Assembly: GCA_045804965.1 (NCBI GenBank)
Contig: JBJMMD010000002.1
Coordinates: 62,001 to 126,000 of the forward strand
Length of the DNA: 64,000 bases
Source: CAVTUU01 sp045804965
Lineage (GTDB): Bacteria > Chloroflexota > Chloroflexia > Thermomicrobiales > UBA6265
Direction of reading: 5' to 3'
Positions 44,377-52,726 of this stretch are shown here, piece by piece; the stretch's first letter is position 1, and every line of letters begins with the position of its first letter. The notes beneath the pieces were generated by a model. The model was not told where the DNA came from, did no database searches, and was given only the letters and a program-made list of their open reading frames with translations. The position numbers and the translations under genes were made by a program.

Positions 44377-44872
44377 GGTCTGATCCTCCGATCTGGACGG
44401 TTCCGATCTTCAGCCAGCGCCACGGCGCCAGCGCCCCGTATGACAATCTGCCCGTTCGCCGCCTAGTGATGAGCGCCTCGCATGCTTGGCGCAAGTCCAA
44501 GGTCGGACGTCGAGGCGTATCGAGGCCGAAGGAAAACACACGCTCTCGGTCGCGAGAACGTTGAAACGGCCGCAGGATACGGTTCTGAGCAACACACTCG
44601 CACCCGCGCAGCGCGCGATCACGGTTCGCCAAACCGTGACAATGGAGAAACTCGATAGCGGCGCATTGCGCCAACAACGAATCGTCAAGGTTGGATGTTC
44701 GATATTGACTTGGGCCGCACGGTAGCACAGCCACGCCGGTGGGTCAACACTTTCGTAGATAGAGCGAGAAATGCGTTTTCCTCGTTCTCGCTCGCGACCC
44801 GATACCGTAGGAATGCTACGATCGACCCCTGGAATTCAACGGGATCGGGGCTGAGGAAGGCGGGGGCAGCAC
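44377..44872. other. 496-bp divergent control region
   Basis: Lies between the sugar ABC operon and the divergent SDR gene. No coding frame looks real. A weak minus-strand promoter-like pair, TTGACC and TACCGT with a 17-bp gap, begins near 44740. The clear element is the inverted repeat at 44619-44639. Confidence 0.4.
44619..44639. promoter_or_regulatory. palindromic operator candidate
   Basis: TCACGGTT (44619-44626), CGCCA, AACCGTGA (44632-44639): perfect 8-bp arms, 21 bp in all. It is about midway between two divergent sugar-metabolism transcription units, as expected for a LacI/ROK-type operator. No regulator gene is adjacent, so the cognate protein is unknown. Confidence 0.45.
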
Positions 44873-45649
44873 GTGGTAGTTGGCAGTGATGAGTTTGCCG
44901 GCAAAGTCGCGGTTGTCACCGGGGCCGGAAGCGGGCTCGGGCGCGGGACGGCACTCGCCTTCGCCAAGAGCGGCGCCAATGTCGCTATCACGGAGCTGCC
45001 CGACCGCCTTGAGCGGGCGAATGACACCATCGCCACGATCTCGACCCAGGGTGGCCGCGCTTTCGCGGTCTCGCTCGACGTCACCGAGCTCGCGTCGATT
45101 CAAGGGGCTGTCGATCAAGTTGTCGCCACTGCCGGCCGGATCGACATCCTCGTCAACAACGCCGGCCTGAACATCGCCAAGCCGGCGTTCGACGTGGTCG
45201 AGCACGATTGGGATCGCATCCACGACGTCAATCTGAAAGGTCTCTTCTTTATGTCGCAAGCGGTCGGCCGGGTTATGTGCGCCCAAGTCCCGGCCGGCGG
45301 TTGCATCATCAATATGTCGAGCATCATGGGATTGGTTGGGTATTTCAATCGCGGCCCGTATTGCGCCAGCAAAGCAGGCGTGGTTAACCTCACTCGGGTC
45401 CTGGCCATCGAGTGGGCCGACTACAACATCCGCGTCAATGCGGTCTGTCCCACTTTTGTCGAGACTGAGATCAACCGTCATCTCTTCGCCGAGCAGACGT
45501 TCCGCGACGAGATCCTTCACCGCACACCGCTCAAACGCCTTGGCACGCCCGAAGACGTCGCCGCCGCGGTTCTCTTTCTTGCCAGCCCTGCTTCTTCTCT
45601 AATCACCGGCCAGGCGCTTGCGACCGACGGCGGTTGGACCGCGATCTAG
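44873..45649 (+). CDS. SDR-family oxidoreductase
   Basis: Short-chain dehydrogenase of 258 residues. TGAGSGLGRG is the NAD(P) motif, NNAGLNI follows, the catalytic Ser is in MSSIMGL, and Tyr/Lys are in YCASK. The typical C-terminal GQALATDGGWT is present. The start is GTG at 44873. It is divergent from the sugar ABC operon and probably acts in the same pathway. It converges with the PNPOx-like gene, with only 21 bp between the stops. Confidence 0.9.
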   Translation: MVVGSDEFAGKVAVVTGAGSGLGRGTALAFAKSGANVAITELPDRLERANDTIATISTQGGRAFAVSLDVTELASIQGAVDQVVATAGRIDILVNNAGLNIAKPAFDVVEHDWDRIHDVNLKGLFFMSQAVGRVMCAQVPAGGCIINMSSIMGLVGYFNRGPYCASKAGVVNLTRVLAIEWADYNIRVNAVCPTFVETEINRHLFAEQTFRDEILHRTPLKRLGTPEDVAAAVLFLASPASSLITGQALATDGGWTAI

Positions 45650-45670
45650 TGCGGCATGTCCAGCGCCGGT

Positions 45671-46222
45671 TTACAACCGCCAGCGAGTCGCGCCATGCGG
45701 CTCATCGGTCGCCAACCCGAAGACTGTCTTGGGCGTGAGTTCGTAGAGGTCCCAGGGCGGTGGCCCGGCGCTAGGGGCGCTGTATTCGTGAACAAAGGCG
45801 CCGTTCTCGACCTTCGGTGCCCAGCCATGTGCGGCGAAGACTTCCGCCACGCGGTTAAGTTTGGCATTGTCGGTAACTTTAGCGGCTTCGCCTTCGACGA
45901 CGATGTCCATGCCCGGTGTGGCCAACGAAAGGACACAGTTAGGGTTTCGCGCTAAATTCTTCGACTTCTGGGTTCCCGCGCCGGAAGTGACGTAGAAGGC
46001 GCCATCGTGGTATGCGGCACCGATCGGCATCACATGTGGCTTGCCGTCGGGCCGGACTGTTGAAAGAAAATGTGTGTGGGGACAGCCGCTGCCGGAACCC
46101 TGACCTTTCCATTCCTCTTCCAGGCGCTCGCGGACCCGATCCCACGCAATTGGCGACAGTCCATAGGTGGGTAAGGAAAGATTCTTTTCGGATGTGGGCG
46201 CCATCTGAGTCTTGTTGGCCAC
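45671..46222 (-). CDS. pyridoxamine 5'-phosphate oxidase-fold protein
   Basis: Split-barrel flavin or F420-binding protein of 183 residues. CPHTHFLSTVRPDGKPHVMP and FYVTSGAGTQKSKNLARNP are the usual strands and phosphate-binding region of this superfamily. Relatives include PNPOx-like reductases, F420 reductases and general-stress proteins; the cofactor is not decided. The GTG at 46222 is preceded by GGAGG at seven bases. It is divergent from hemH. Confidence 0.8.
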   Translation of the reverse strand: MANKTQMAPTSEKNLSLPTYGLSPIAWDRVRERLEEEWKGQGSGSGCPHTHFLSTVRPDGKPHVMPIGAAYHDGAFYVTSGAGTQKSKNLARNPNCVLSLATPGMDIVVEGEAAKVTDNAKLNRVAEVFAAHGWAPKVENGAFVHEYSAPSAGPPPWDLYELTPKTVFGLATDEPHGATRWRL

Positions 46223-46462
46223 AGGTGAACCTCCTCCTCAAACATTGGTCGGCACGGTCCGACAACATGATGTCGCTACATAGACGTCGAACAACGTACA
46301 CCGAAATCGACATCAAAAGGATCGTGTTCCGCAGGTTTGGTGCGCCCGGCACGGCTGCACCGACATTCGCTCTCAATCGCGGGTGTGTGGTACGCATTAC
46401 CCGACATGGCGGGGCCGATCTTCGGCGCGGCGCGCTACAAATGAGGAAGGGCGATTTTCAGG

Positions 46463-47398
46463 ATGGCGACGACTCTCGGTGTTCTCGTCATGGCCTATGG
46501 CGGACCTGAAAAGATCGAAGACGTCGAGCCGTACTTGCTCGACGTCCGAAATTATCGACCGACTTCGCCGACAGTCATCCAAGAGATCACTGAGCGCTAT
46601 GAGCAGATCGGCGGTCGCTCGCCGATTCGCGAATTAACCGCGGCGCAGGCGGCGGGGATTGAACGGGCGTTGAATGACTCCATCGGTGAGAGCGAAAAGG
46701 TGTGGCGAGCGTTCGTCGGCATGCGCCATTGGCATCCGTTTGTCAAAGACACGCTCTTTGCGATGCAAGAAGCCGGAATTGAGCGCGCGGTCGGGGTCGT
46801 GATGGCGCCGCATTACTCGCAGATGAGCATCGGCGCTTATTACAGCAAGGTCGAAGAAGCGGGTCCATTGATCGAGGTCGCGAAGATCGAGCACTGGCAT
46901 TTGTTGCCCGGTTTTCTGAGCGCTGTCGAACTGCGAATCAGAGCGGCCCTCGAGAAGTTTCCGGTCGATGTGCGCGGAAACGTGACGGTGATCTTCACCG
47001 CCCACAGCCTACCCGAACGCATTCTCGAATGGGACGATCCCTACCCAATCGAGCTGGCGGAGACGGTCGAAGCGCTTGGATCGCGGCTTGACGGCCATCC
47101 ATATGAGTTTGCTTTCCAAAGCGCGGCGATGACGCCCGATCCCTGGTTAGGGCCGGATGCGGGCGCCGTCATCGCCCGCTTGCACGCCGAGGGCAAGCGG
47201 CATGTGCTGATCGCGCCAATTGGGTTCGTATGCGAGCACGTCGAGATTCTGTATGACATCGATATCGACTTCAAACGGCAAGCGGAGGCGCTTGGCATGC
47301 AGCTCGAACGCATCGAGATGGTCAACGACGCGCCAGAGATGATGTCCGGTCTCGCCGGATTGGTCCGCGAGAAGGCCATGGAAGTGGGTTGGCTTTGA
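46463..47398 (+). CDS. hemH: ferrochelatase (coproporphyrin type)
   Basis: Inserts Fe2+ into a porphyrin near the end of haem synthesis. The catalytic His181 lies in FTAHSLPERIL and Glu261 in FVCEHVE. It is 311 residues, has no iron-sulfur cluster cysteines and no C-terminal membrane anchor, like the soluble gram-positive enzymes. Together with the next gene this suggests the coproporphyrin-dependent route, in which iron enters coproporphyrin III before decarboxylation (HemQ not seen here). The ATG at 46463 follows GAGGAAGGG. The next gene starts inside its last codons. Confidence 0.95.
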   Translation: MATTLGVLVMAYGGPEKIEDVEPYLLDVRNYRPTSPTVIQEITERYEQIGGRSPIRELTAAQAAGIERALNDSIGESEKVWRAFVGMRHWHPFVKDTLFAMQEAGIERAVGVVMAPHYSQMSIGAYYSKVEEAGPLIEVAKIEHWHLLPGFLSAVELRIRAALEKFPVDVRGNVTVIFTAHSLPERILEWDDPYPIELAETVEALGSRLDGHPYEFAFQSAAMTPDPWLGPDAGAVIARLHAEGKRHVLIAPIGFVCEHVEILYDIDIDFKRQAEALGMQLERIEMVNDAPEMMSGLAGLVREKAMEVGWL

Positions 47399-48843
47399 GC
47401 GAGCGGCGCCGGATTGCGGTCGTGGGCGGCGGCATTGCCGGACTCGCCGCCGCCTTCCGATTGATCACCATCGATCCAGCGCTTGAGGTGACGTTGATCG
47501 AGGCCACGCCGCGGCTCGGCGGCAAGATCAAGACCGACCACGTCGACGGCTACGTCATCGAGGGTGGTCCCGATTCGTTCCTTACCTCCAAACCGCGAGG
47601 GCTCGGTCTGTGTCGCGAGCTGGGCATCGACGGTCAACTGCAAGGCGTGACTGAATCGACCCGTCGTAGCTTCGTCCTCCGCCACGGGAAACTTTACGAA
47701 CTCCCGGAAGGGCTGACTGGTCTCATCCCGACCCGTCTCGGGCCGATGGCCAAAACCCGGCTCATTTCGCCGGTTGCCAAGGTGAGGATGGCAGCGGATT
47801 ACCTGTTGCCGGCCAAGAAGGCCGACAGTGACGAGTCGCTCGCCGCGTTCATCGAGCGCCGGCTGGGCCGCGAGGTGTACGAGAACCTCGTCGAACCCCT
47901 AATGGCGGGTATCTTCGCAGGTGACGGTCGAGAACTCTCGCTTGCCGCGACCTTTCCCCAACTCCGGCATGGCGAGCTGGCTCACGGCGGTCTGATCAAA
48001 GGCGTCCTCGCCGCGCGTCGCGACGCTCCACAACCGAATCCGTATGCACCCCGGCCCTCGCCGTTTCTGTCGCCGATCGACGGCATGGGCGTGATCGTGA
48101 CAGCACTGGAGGAGCGCCTTCAGGTGTCAGGTGTCACCATCGAACTCAACCGGACGATCAATCACGTTGCTCGCGAGGGATCAGGCGAGTTTCGCGTGCA
48201 GTCCGCCGGCTGGCCGGATATCGACGCCGATGCTGTTATCCTCGCCACGCCTGCGTATGCCAGTGCCGACTTGGTTCAAGCGTTCCTCCCCGAGGCATCC
48301 TCGCTCTTGCGCAAAATCCCGCACGTGTCGACGGCCACGGTTGCGCTCGGGTACGACGCCTCCAAGCTCGGCGGGCCGCTCGCGGGTCATGGATACGTGA
48401 TTCCCCGCGCGGAGGAGCGTCAGGCCCTCGCCTGCACCTGGGGGTCGTCAAAATGGGCGCATCGCGCGCCCGCCGGGAAGTCATTGATACGCGTCTTCAT
48501 CGGCCGCGCCGGGCAGGAAAGCGTGCTCGAACGCGACGATGCCGGGCTCGTCGAAATCGCCCGCAACGAGTTGAAATCGACGCTCGGCATAACGGCTGAA
48601 CCCGAGCTGTCGCTGGTGAATCGCTGGCCACACGGGATGCCGCAATACGTGCTTGGGCACCTCGATCGCATCGCCGCGATTGCGCGAGATATGCAGTCGA
48701 TGCCTAGGCTCCAACTTGCCGGAAACGCGTTTCGCGGCGTCGGTATTCCCGACTGCGTTGCCTCCGGAGAAGAGGCCGCCGAACGAGCGGTGAGATCGCT
48801 AACTGTGAATCGAGCTGCGGCGGTCGTCCAAGCTGCGAACTAA
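47389..48843 (+). CDS. hemG: protoporphyrinogen/coproporphyrinogen oxidase
   Basis: FAD-dependent six-electron oxidase of the HemY/CgoX type, 484 residues. The N-terminal FAD motif is IAVVGGGIAGLAAAFRL with the acidic residue in VTLIEA, then GGKIKTDHVDG and EGGPDSFLTSKP. The C-terminal GNAFRGVGIPDCVASGE completes the FAD site. The start is a TTG, at 47389 or 47395, inside the end of hemH, so translation is coupled. In gram-positive-like routes it oxidises coproporphyrinogen III (CgoX). The stop overlaps that of the converging lepB by 4 bp. Confidence 0.93.
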   Translation: MALSERRRIAVVGGGIAGLAAAFRLITIDPALEVTLIEATPRLGGKIKTDHVDGYVIEGGPDSFLTSKPRGLGLCRELGIDGQLQGVTESTRRSFVLRHGKLYELPEGLTGLIPTRLGPMAKTRLISPVAKVRMAADYLLPAKKADSDESLAAFIERRLGREVYENLVEPLMAGIFAGDGRELSLAATFPQLRHGELAHGGLIKGVLAARRDAPQPNPYAPRPSPFLSPIDGMGVIVTALEERLQVSGVTIELNRTINHVAREGSGEFRVQSAGWPDIDADAVILATPAYASADLVQAFLPEASSLLRKIPHVSTATVALGYDASKLGGPLAGHGYVIPRAEERQALACTWGSSKWAHRAPAGKSLIRVFIGRAGQESVLERDDAGLVEIARNELKSTLGITAEPELSLVNRWPHGMPQYVLGHLDRIAAIARDMQSMPRLQLAGNAFRGVGIPDCVASGEEAAERAVRSLTVNRAAAVVQAAN

Positions 48844-49502
48844 CTAGGTAGGCCGTATTTGTAGCGGGGTAACCGGCCGAAGTCATTCATCGGCCAATTG
48901 CTGAACCAGGCTTTGCCGATGATATTTCCAATTGGGACCGGTCCGAAGTAGCGCGAATCCTGGCTGTTTTCGCGGTTGTCGCCGAGGACATACACATAGC
49001 CAGCCGGAATGGTCATGTCGCAATACTGGCCCCGGCAATCCGTGATCGCGCCGTTGATGTACGGCTCATCGAGCCGCTCGCCATCGATGTAGACGTAACC
49101 GTCCTGAAACGAAATGTGCTCACCGGCCTCGGCAATATTGCGCTTGATGTACGGTTTGTCCGATTGCACCGGCGGGTTGAGAACGAGGACTTCACCTCGC
49201 TGCGGCTGGTGGAACAGATAGACTTCGTGATCGCTTTGCCGGTTTTCGCCCGGAATCCAATTGATGACGCCATTTAGGTCGAAATGAAAGTACAAGCTAC
49301 GGTTGACAAGCACGCGTTCGCCGTTTTGCAAATTCGGCGACATGCTCGAGCCCTCGACTTCATAGGGAAGGACGACAGTTCGCGCGAGCGTGAAAATGAA
49401 TAAGGCGAGAAATGCGGTTTTGACGATTTCGTTGAGACCACGAGAGAGCGTTTTTGGGGGTTTCGCCACGTTTTGGACAGCCGCCACGTCTTCCGAATCC
49501 AT
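48840..49502 (-). CDS. lepB: signal peptidase I
   Basis: Membrane-anchored serine protease that removes signal peptides from exported proteins. The 220 residues have one N-terminal helix (FLALFIFTLARTVVLPYEV). Catalytic Ser53 is in GSSMSPNL and Lys120 in PYIKRNIA, and the box GDNRENSQDSR is intact. Two cysteines (TDCRGQYC) lie in an insertion. The ATG at 49502 follows AGGTGATGA. The gene stands alone, converging with hemG and divergent from the sugar dehydrogenase. Confidence 0.95.
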   Translation of the reverse strand: MDSEDVAAVQNVAKPPKTLSRGLNEIVKTAFLALFIFTLARTVVLPYEVEGSSMSPNLQNGERVLVNRSLYFHFDLNGVINWIPGENRQSDHEVYLFHQPQRGEVLVLNPPVQSDKPYIKRNIAEAGEHISFQDGYVYIDGERLDEPYINGAITDCRGQYCDMTIPAGYVYVLGDNRENSQDSRYFGPVPIGNIIGKAWFSNWPMNDFGRLPRYKYGLPS

Positions 49503-49550
49503 TCATCACCTAGGCTTTCATCAACGCATTTCGACTAGTCTGCTTCATCT

Positions 49551-49619
49551 ACGCTGAAATGCTGCTCCTGGTTCCCGGCAATGGCTGGCACGAAAAATGG
49601 GAACCCTCAGTTTCAGCGT
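49551..49619. repeat. nested inverted repeat in lepB/dehydrogenase gap
   Basis: ACGCTGAAA (49551-49559) pairs with TTTCAGCGT (49611-49619), and inside it GGTTCCC (49570-49576) pairs with GGGAACC (49599-49605). It could form a long interrupted stem-loop. It lies in the divergent promoter region; no role can be assigned. Confidence 0.45.
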
Positions 49620-49752
49620 GCTCACTACCGATACACGCTTCAACCAGGGGGGCAACCCCTTGCCTTCATCGCGTCGTATCTCGACCATATATAGCACGCC
49701 TCAACCGGATGAAGTAAGCACTCGTCGCACGAGTGCAAAAGGAATGATCTGT

Positions 49753-50940
49753 ATGTCGTCATCTCGACTGGCTCAATTCGGTTCCTTGCTCGTCGTGCTC
49801 ACCATAGCGATACCGGCGGTTCTAACCACTGGTGCGTCCGCGCAAAATGCCACCCCCGCTGAACCGGCGACAGCCAAATTCAAGCTCGTGGAAGTGCTGA
49901 CCGGTCTCAATCAACCGCTTCAACTCGTCGATCCCGACGATGGCAGCAGGCGGCTCTTCGTCGTCGAGAAAACCGGCCAAGTGTTGATCTACCTCGACAA
50001 AAAGCTGCTCGATACGCCCTTCCTCGACATCGGCAGCCTCGTCAGCAGCGGCTCTGAGCAAGGGTTGCTCAGTCTCGCATTCCACCCCGACTTCAAGAGC
50101 AATGGCTTCTTTTTCGTTGACTACACCGATGCTAACGGTGATTCCAACATAGTCCGCTACAAAGTTTCGGCGAACGATCCGAATGTTGCCGACCCCGAGA
50201 GCGCCGAGCGAATCCTCTTCCTCGATCAACCGTTCGCCAATCACAATGGCGGTCTGGTCATGTTCGGTCCGGATGGATATCTCTACATCGGTTTCGGCGA
50301 TGGCGGCTCACAAGGCGATCCGAACGGCAACGGCCAAAACAAGTCGGACCTGTTCGCGTCAATTCTGCGCATTGACGTCGACCACACCGCTGGCGACAAA
50401 CCGTATGCGATTCCGAAGGACAATCCGTTCGTCGACGACGCAAACGCCGCGCCGGAAGTTTGGGATTCCGGTCTGCGCAATCCCTGGCGCTTTAGCTGGG
50501 ATCGCGAGACGAAGGATCTCTATATCGCCGACGTCGGCGGGGGCGTCTACGAGGAGATCGACGTCGAACCGCGCGCCAAGGGCGGCAACAATTACGGCTG
50601 GGTCGTGATGGAGGGCCAGGACTGCTACCAGGACTCGAGCTGCTCGCAGGAAGGGCTTACGCTGCCCGTCGCCGAATACACGCACGATCTTGGCTGCAGC
50701 GTGACTGGCGGGTACGTCTATCGTGGCGAAAACCAAAAGTCGCTCGTCGGGCTCTATTTCTTCGGCGACTATTGCTCCGGTCTGCTTTGGGCCCTCGGCA
50801 AGAACGCAGACGGCAAGTGGGTCATGTCCGATCCGGTCGAAACCAACACATCCATCAGCTCGTTCGGCCAAGACCGAAACGGCGAAATCTACGTCACTGA
50901 TCTCAACGGCGGTCTCTACCGCCTCGTCGAATCGAGTTAG
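49753..50940 (+). CDS. secreted PQQ-type sugar dehydrogenase
   Basis: Exported six-bladed beta-propeller of 395 residues, like soluble aldose sugar or sorbosone dehydrogenases. The signal peptide is SSSRLAQFGSLLVVLTIAIP, ending GASAQ, followed by NATPAEP. Family marks are HNGGLVMFGPDGYLYIGFGDG, WDSGLRNPWRFSWD and GGYVYRG. PQQ dependence is known for characterised relatives but not proved here. Three or four cysteines (CYQDSSC, LGC, YC) may form disulfides. The ATG at 49753 follows AAAAGGA at eight bases; the frame upstream lacks a signal sequence. Confidence 0.85.
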   Translation: MSSSRLAQFGSLLVVLTIAIPAVLTTGASAQNATPAEPATAKFKLVEVLTGLNQPLQLVDPDDGSRRLFVVEKTGQVLIYLDKKLLDTPFLDIGSLVSSGSEQGLLSLAFHPDFKSNGFFFVDYTDANGDSNIVRYKVSANDPNVADPESAERILFLDQPFANHNGGLVMFGPDGYLYIGFGDGGSQGDPNGNGQNKSDLFASILRIDVDHTAGDKPYAIPKDNPFVDDANAAPEVWDSGLRNPWRFSWDRETKDLYIADVGGGVYEEIDVEPRAKGGNNYGWVVMEGQDCYQDSSCSQEGLTLPVAEYTHDLGCSVTGGYVYRGENQKSLVGLYFFGDYCSGLLWALGKNADGKWVMSDPVETNTSISSFGQDRNGEIYVTDLNGGLYRLVESS

Positions 50941-50962
50941 AGGTTCATCTCAAAATGCTCGC

Positions 50963-51415
50963 TTAGGGGACGATCCACTGTCCGTCGCGCATGAGTTCGC
51001 GGCCTGCGAGTTCGTTTTCTTCGCGCCAAGCCTGAAGTCGTAGCGGACGAATGCGGAAATAGAGATAGTGTGTCGTCAGCTGCCGTGGGTCGAACCCGGT
51101 TTTGGCGGCGAAGGCATCCCCGAGCTCGCTTTCGATCGCCGTGACCGCCTCTGCGGTTCCCTCGATCAGAATGAGATCGCGAGTCGGACCAATCCCGAGG
51201 CGGACTTTGCCGGTTGCCTGCAGATTGCGGCTGGTCGGGCTGGTGGCCGGCGTAGAGATCAACAACGTGCTGCCGTCCCAGAGGAAGGACAACGGGACGA
51301 GATAAGGCGTCCCGCTTCCTCCATCTGCCGTGGCTACCCAGGCGTCGACATCCTGCGCGAGCCGATTCAGCGCGTCTTGCTTCCTTTGCAGTCCGGACCG
51401 GGCCGACTCGGTCAA
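50963..51415 (-). CDS. pyridoxamine 5'-phosphate oxidase-fold protein
   Basis: Small split-barrel protein of 150 residues: WVATADGGSGTPYLVPLSFL, then LLISTPATSPTSRNLQATGK and the VRLGIGPTRDLILIEGTAE strand are typical of flavin/F420-binding members. The start is TTG at 51415, overlapping the TGA of the VOC gene and preceded by GGAGG at seven bases. It is the second gene of a pair under the ECF41-type locus and may be part of its regulon. The cofactor is unknown. Confidence 0.8.
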   Translation of the reverse strand: MTESARSGLQRKQDALNRLAQDVDAWVATADGGSGTPYLVPLSFLWDGSTLLISTPATSPTSRNLQATGKVRLGIGPTRDLILIEGTAEAVTAIESELGDAFAAKTGFDPRQLTTHYLYFRIRPLRLQAWREENELAGRELMRDGQWIVP

Positions 51416-51750
51416 TGAGGATCCTCCATCAGGCCAATGATGTTGCCATCAATGTCCTTGACAGAGGCGATCAACCTGCCTCCTCCAACATCGTTGACGT
51501 CCTGCTGCACGTCTGCGCCGGCGTCGAGCAGTTGTTTGAGACTCGATTTGATATCGTCGACGGACCAGTATGCCGTCATGCCGTGTTTGTGCCCATTCGG
51601 ATCCAGGCCAATCTGTTGGTCCCCGACATTGAATTGGACGTAATACGGTGAGTCCATAGTTGGCGCTACGCCCAGCAGCGCGCTGAATCTTGACGTCGCG
51701 CGCGGGAGATCGCTGACCGGATAGATGATCGTTTTGATGCCCGCTGTCAT
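51412..51750 (-). CDS. VOC-family (glyoxalase-fold) protein
   Basis: A 112-residue single vicinal-oxygen-chelate unit: IIYPVSDLPRATSRFSALLG at the N-terminus and VKDIDGNIIGLMEDP at the C-terminus. Members include glyoxalases, bleomycin-binding proteins and dioxygenases; the usual metal residues are only partly present. GAGGAG lies before the ATG. It is divergent from the ECF sigma gene and overlaps the PNPOx-like gene, forming a typical ECF41 neighbour pair. Confidence 0.8.
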   Translation of the reverse strand: MTAGIKTIIYPVSDLPRATSRFSALLGVAPTMDSPYYVQFNVGDQQIGLDPNGHKHGMTAYWSVDDIKSSLKQLLDAGADVQQDVNDVGGGRLIASVKDIDGNIIGLMEDPH

Positions 51751-51772
51751 AGAAAACTCCTCGGTTTCGTGT

Positions 51773-51799
51773 TGTCACAACGGTCGCCGTTCGACCGTC
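51773..51799 (+). promoter_or_regulatory. ECF41-type promoter upstream of its sigma gene
   Basis: TGTCACA (51773-51779), exactly 16 bases, then CGTC (51796-51799). This equals the promoter consensus I recall for ECF41 sigma factors. It points at the ECF41-like gene starting at 51836, which suggests autoregulation. Confidence 0.65.
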
Positions 51800-51835
51800 A
51801 AGTCTATGACGTATCTCAGCAAAGGAATGTGACCG

Positions 51836-52708
51836 ATGGATGAACACGATTGGTTGGCAGTGCGATTTGAAGAGAACCGGGGACGGCTGCGCGCGATGGC
51901 CTACCGGATGCTCGGCTCGGCCAGCGAAGCGGACGACGCCGTCCAGGAATCATGGCTCCGGCTCAGTCAGTCTGGCGCGAACGACGTCGATAACCTAGGC
52001 GGATGGTTGACTACAGTCGTCGCCCGCGTCTGCCTCGACATGCTGCGCTCGCGAAAATCACGGCGGGAAGAACCGTTTGATTTCCAGATGGTCGAGGCGA
52101 CAGACGTCGGCGCGAATGGGTTCGATCCCGAGCACGAAGCGCTGCTGGCCGACGCAGTCGGGCCTGCCCTCCTTGTTATCCTCGAAACGTTGGCGCCCGC
52201 CGAGCGCCTGGCGTTCGTCATGCACGATATGTTCGGCGTGCCTTTCGACGAAATTTCCTCTATCGTCGGCCGGACGCCAACCGCGACGAGAAAACTCGCC
52301 AGCCGCGCCCGGCGGCGGGTGCAAGGCGTGTCCACGACTCCCGAGGCCGATAACGACCGGCAGCGCACAATCGTCGACGCGTTCCTCGCCGCCTCGCGCA
52401 ACGGCGATTTCGATGCCCTGCTTGCGCTGCTCGACCCCGACGTCGTGCTCCACGCCGATGATGAAGCCGCAGGCAAGGGTGCACCGCGCGAGGTGCGTGG
52501 CGCCGTGGCTGTCGCAGAAACGTTCTCGGGCCGCGCCCGGGTGGCGAAGCCGGCGCTCGTGAACGGATCCGTCGGCGCCGTTTGGGCCCAGGAAGGGCGA
52601 CCGCGTGTCGCCTTCGGCTTCACGATCATGGACGGGAAGATTGTCGAAATTGGGATCCTCGCCAACCCTGCCGTCCTCCGCCAAACCGTCGTCGCGGATC
52701 TCGACTGA
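51836..52708 (+). CDS. ECF41-type sigma factor with SnoaL-like domain
   Basis: Sigma factor of 290 residues. Region 2 is LRAMAYRMLGSASEADDAVQ, then LDNLGGWLTT-like NLGGWLTTVVARVCLDMLRS; region 4 is LAPAERLAFVMHDMFGVPFD with IVGRTPTATRKLASRARRRV. The C-terminal ~120 residues are a SnoaL/NTF2 domain that in ECF41 factors regulates the protein in place of an anti-sigma. The usual DGGGK and NPDKL marks appear in diverged form (DDEAAGKG, NPAVLRQ). The divergent VOC and PNPOx genes are likely targets. AAAGGA precedes the ATG. Confidence 0.9.
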   Translation: MDEHDWLAVRFEENRGRLRAMAYRMLGSASEADDAVQESWLRLSQSGANDVDNLGGWLTTVVARVCLDMLRSRKSRREEPFDFQMVEATDVGANGFDPEHEALLADAVGPALLVILETLAPAERLAFVMHDMFGVPFDEISSIVGRTPTATRKLASRARRRVQGVSTTPEADNDRQRTIVDAFLAASRNGDFDALLALLDPDVVLHADDEAAGKGAPREVRGAVAVAETFSGRARVAKPALVNGSVGAVWAQEGRPRVAFGFTIMDGKIVEIGILANPAVLRQTVVADLD

Positions 52709-52726
52709 CGGGCTTCTCCGGCTACT

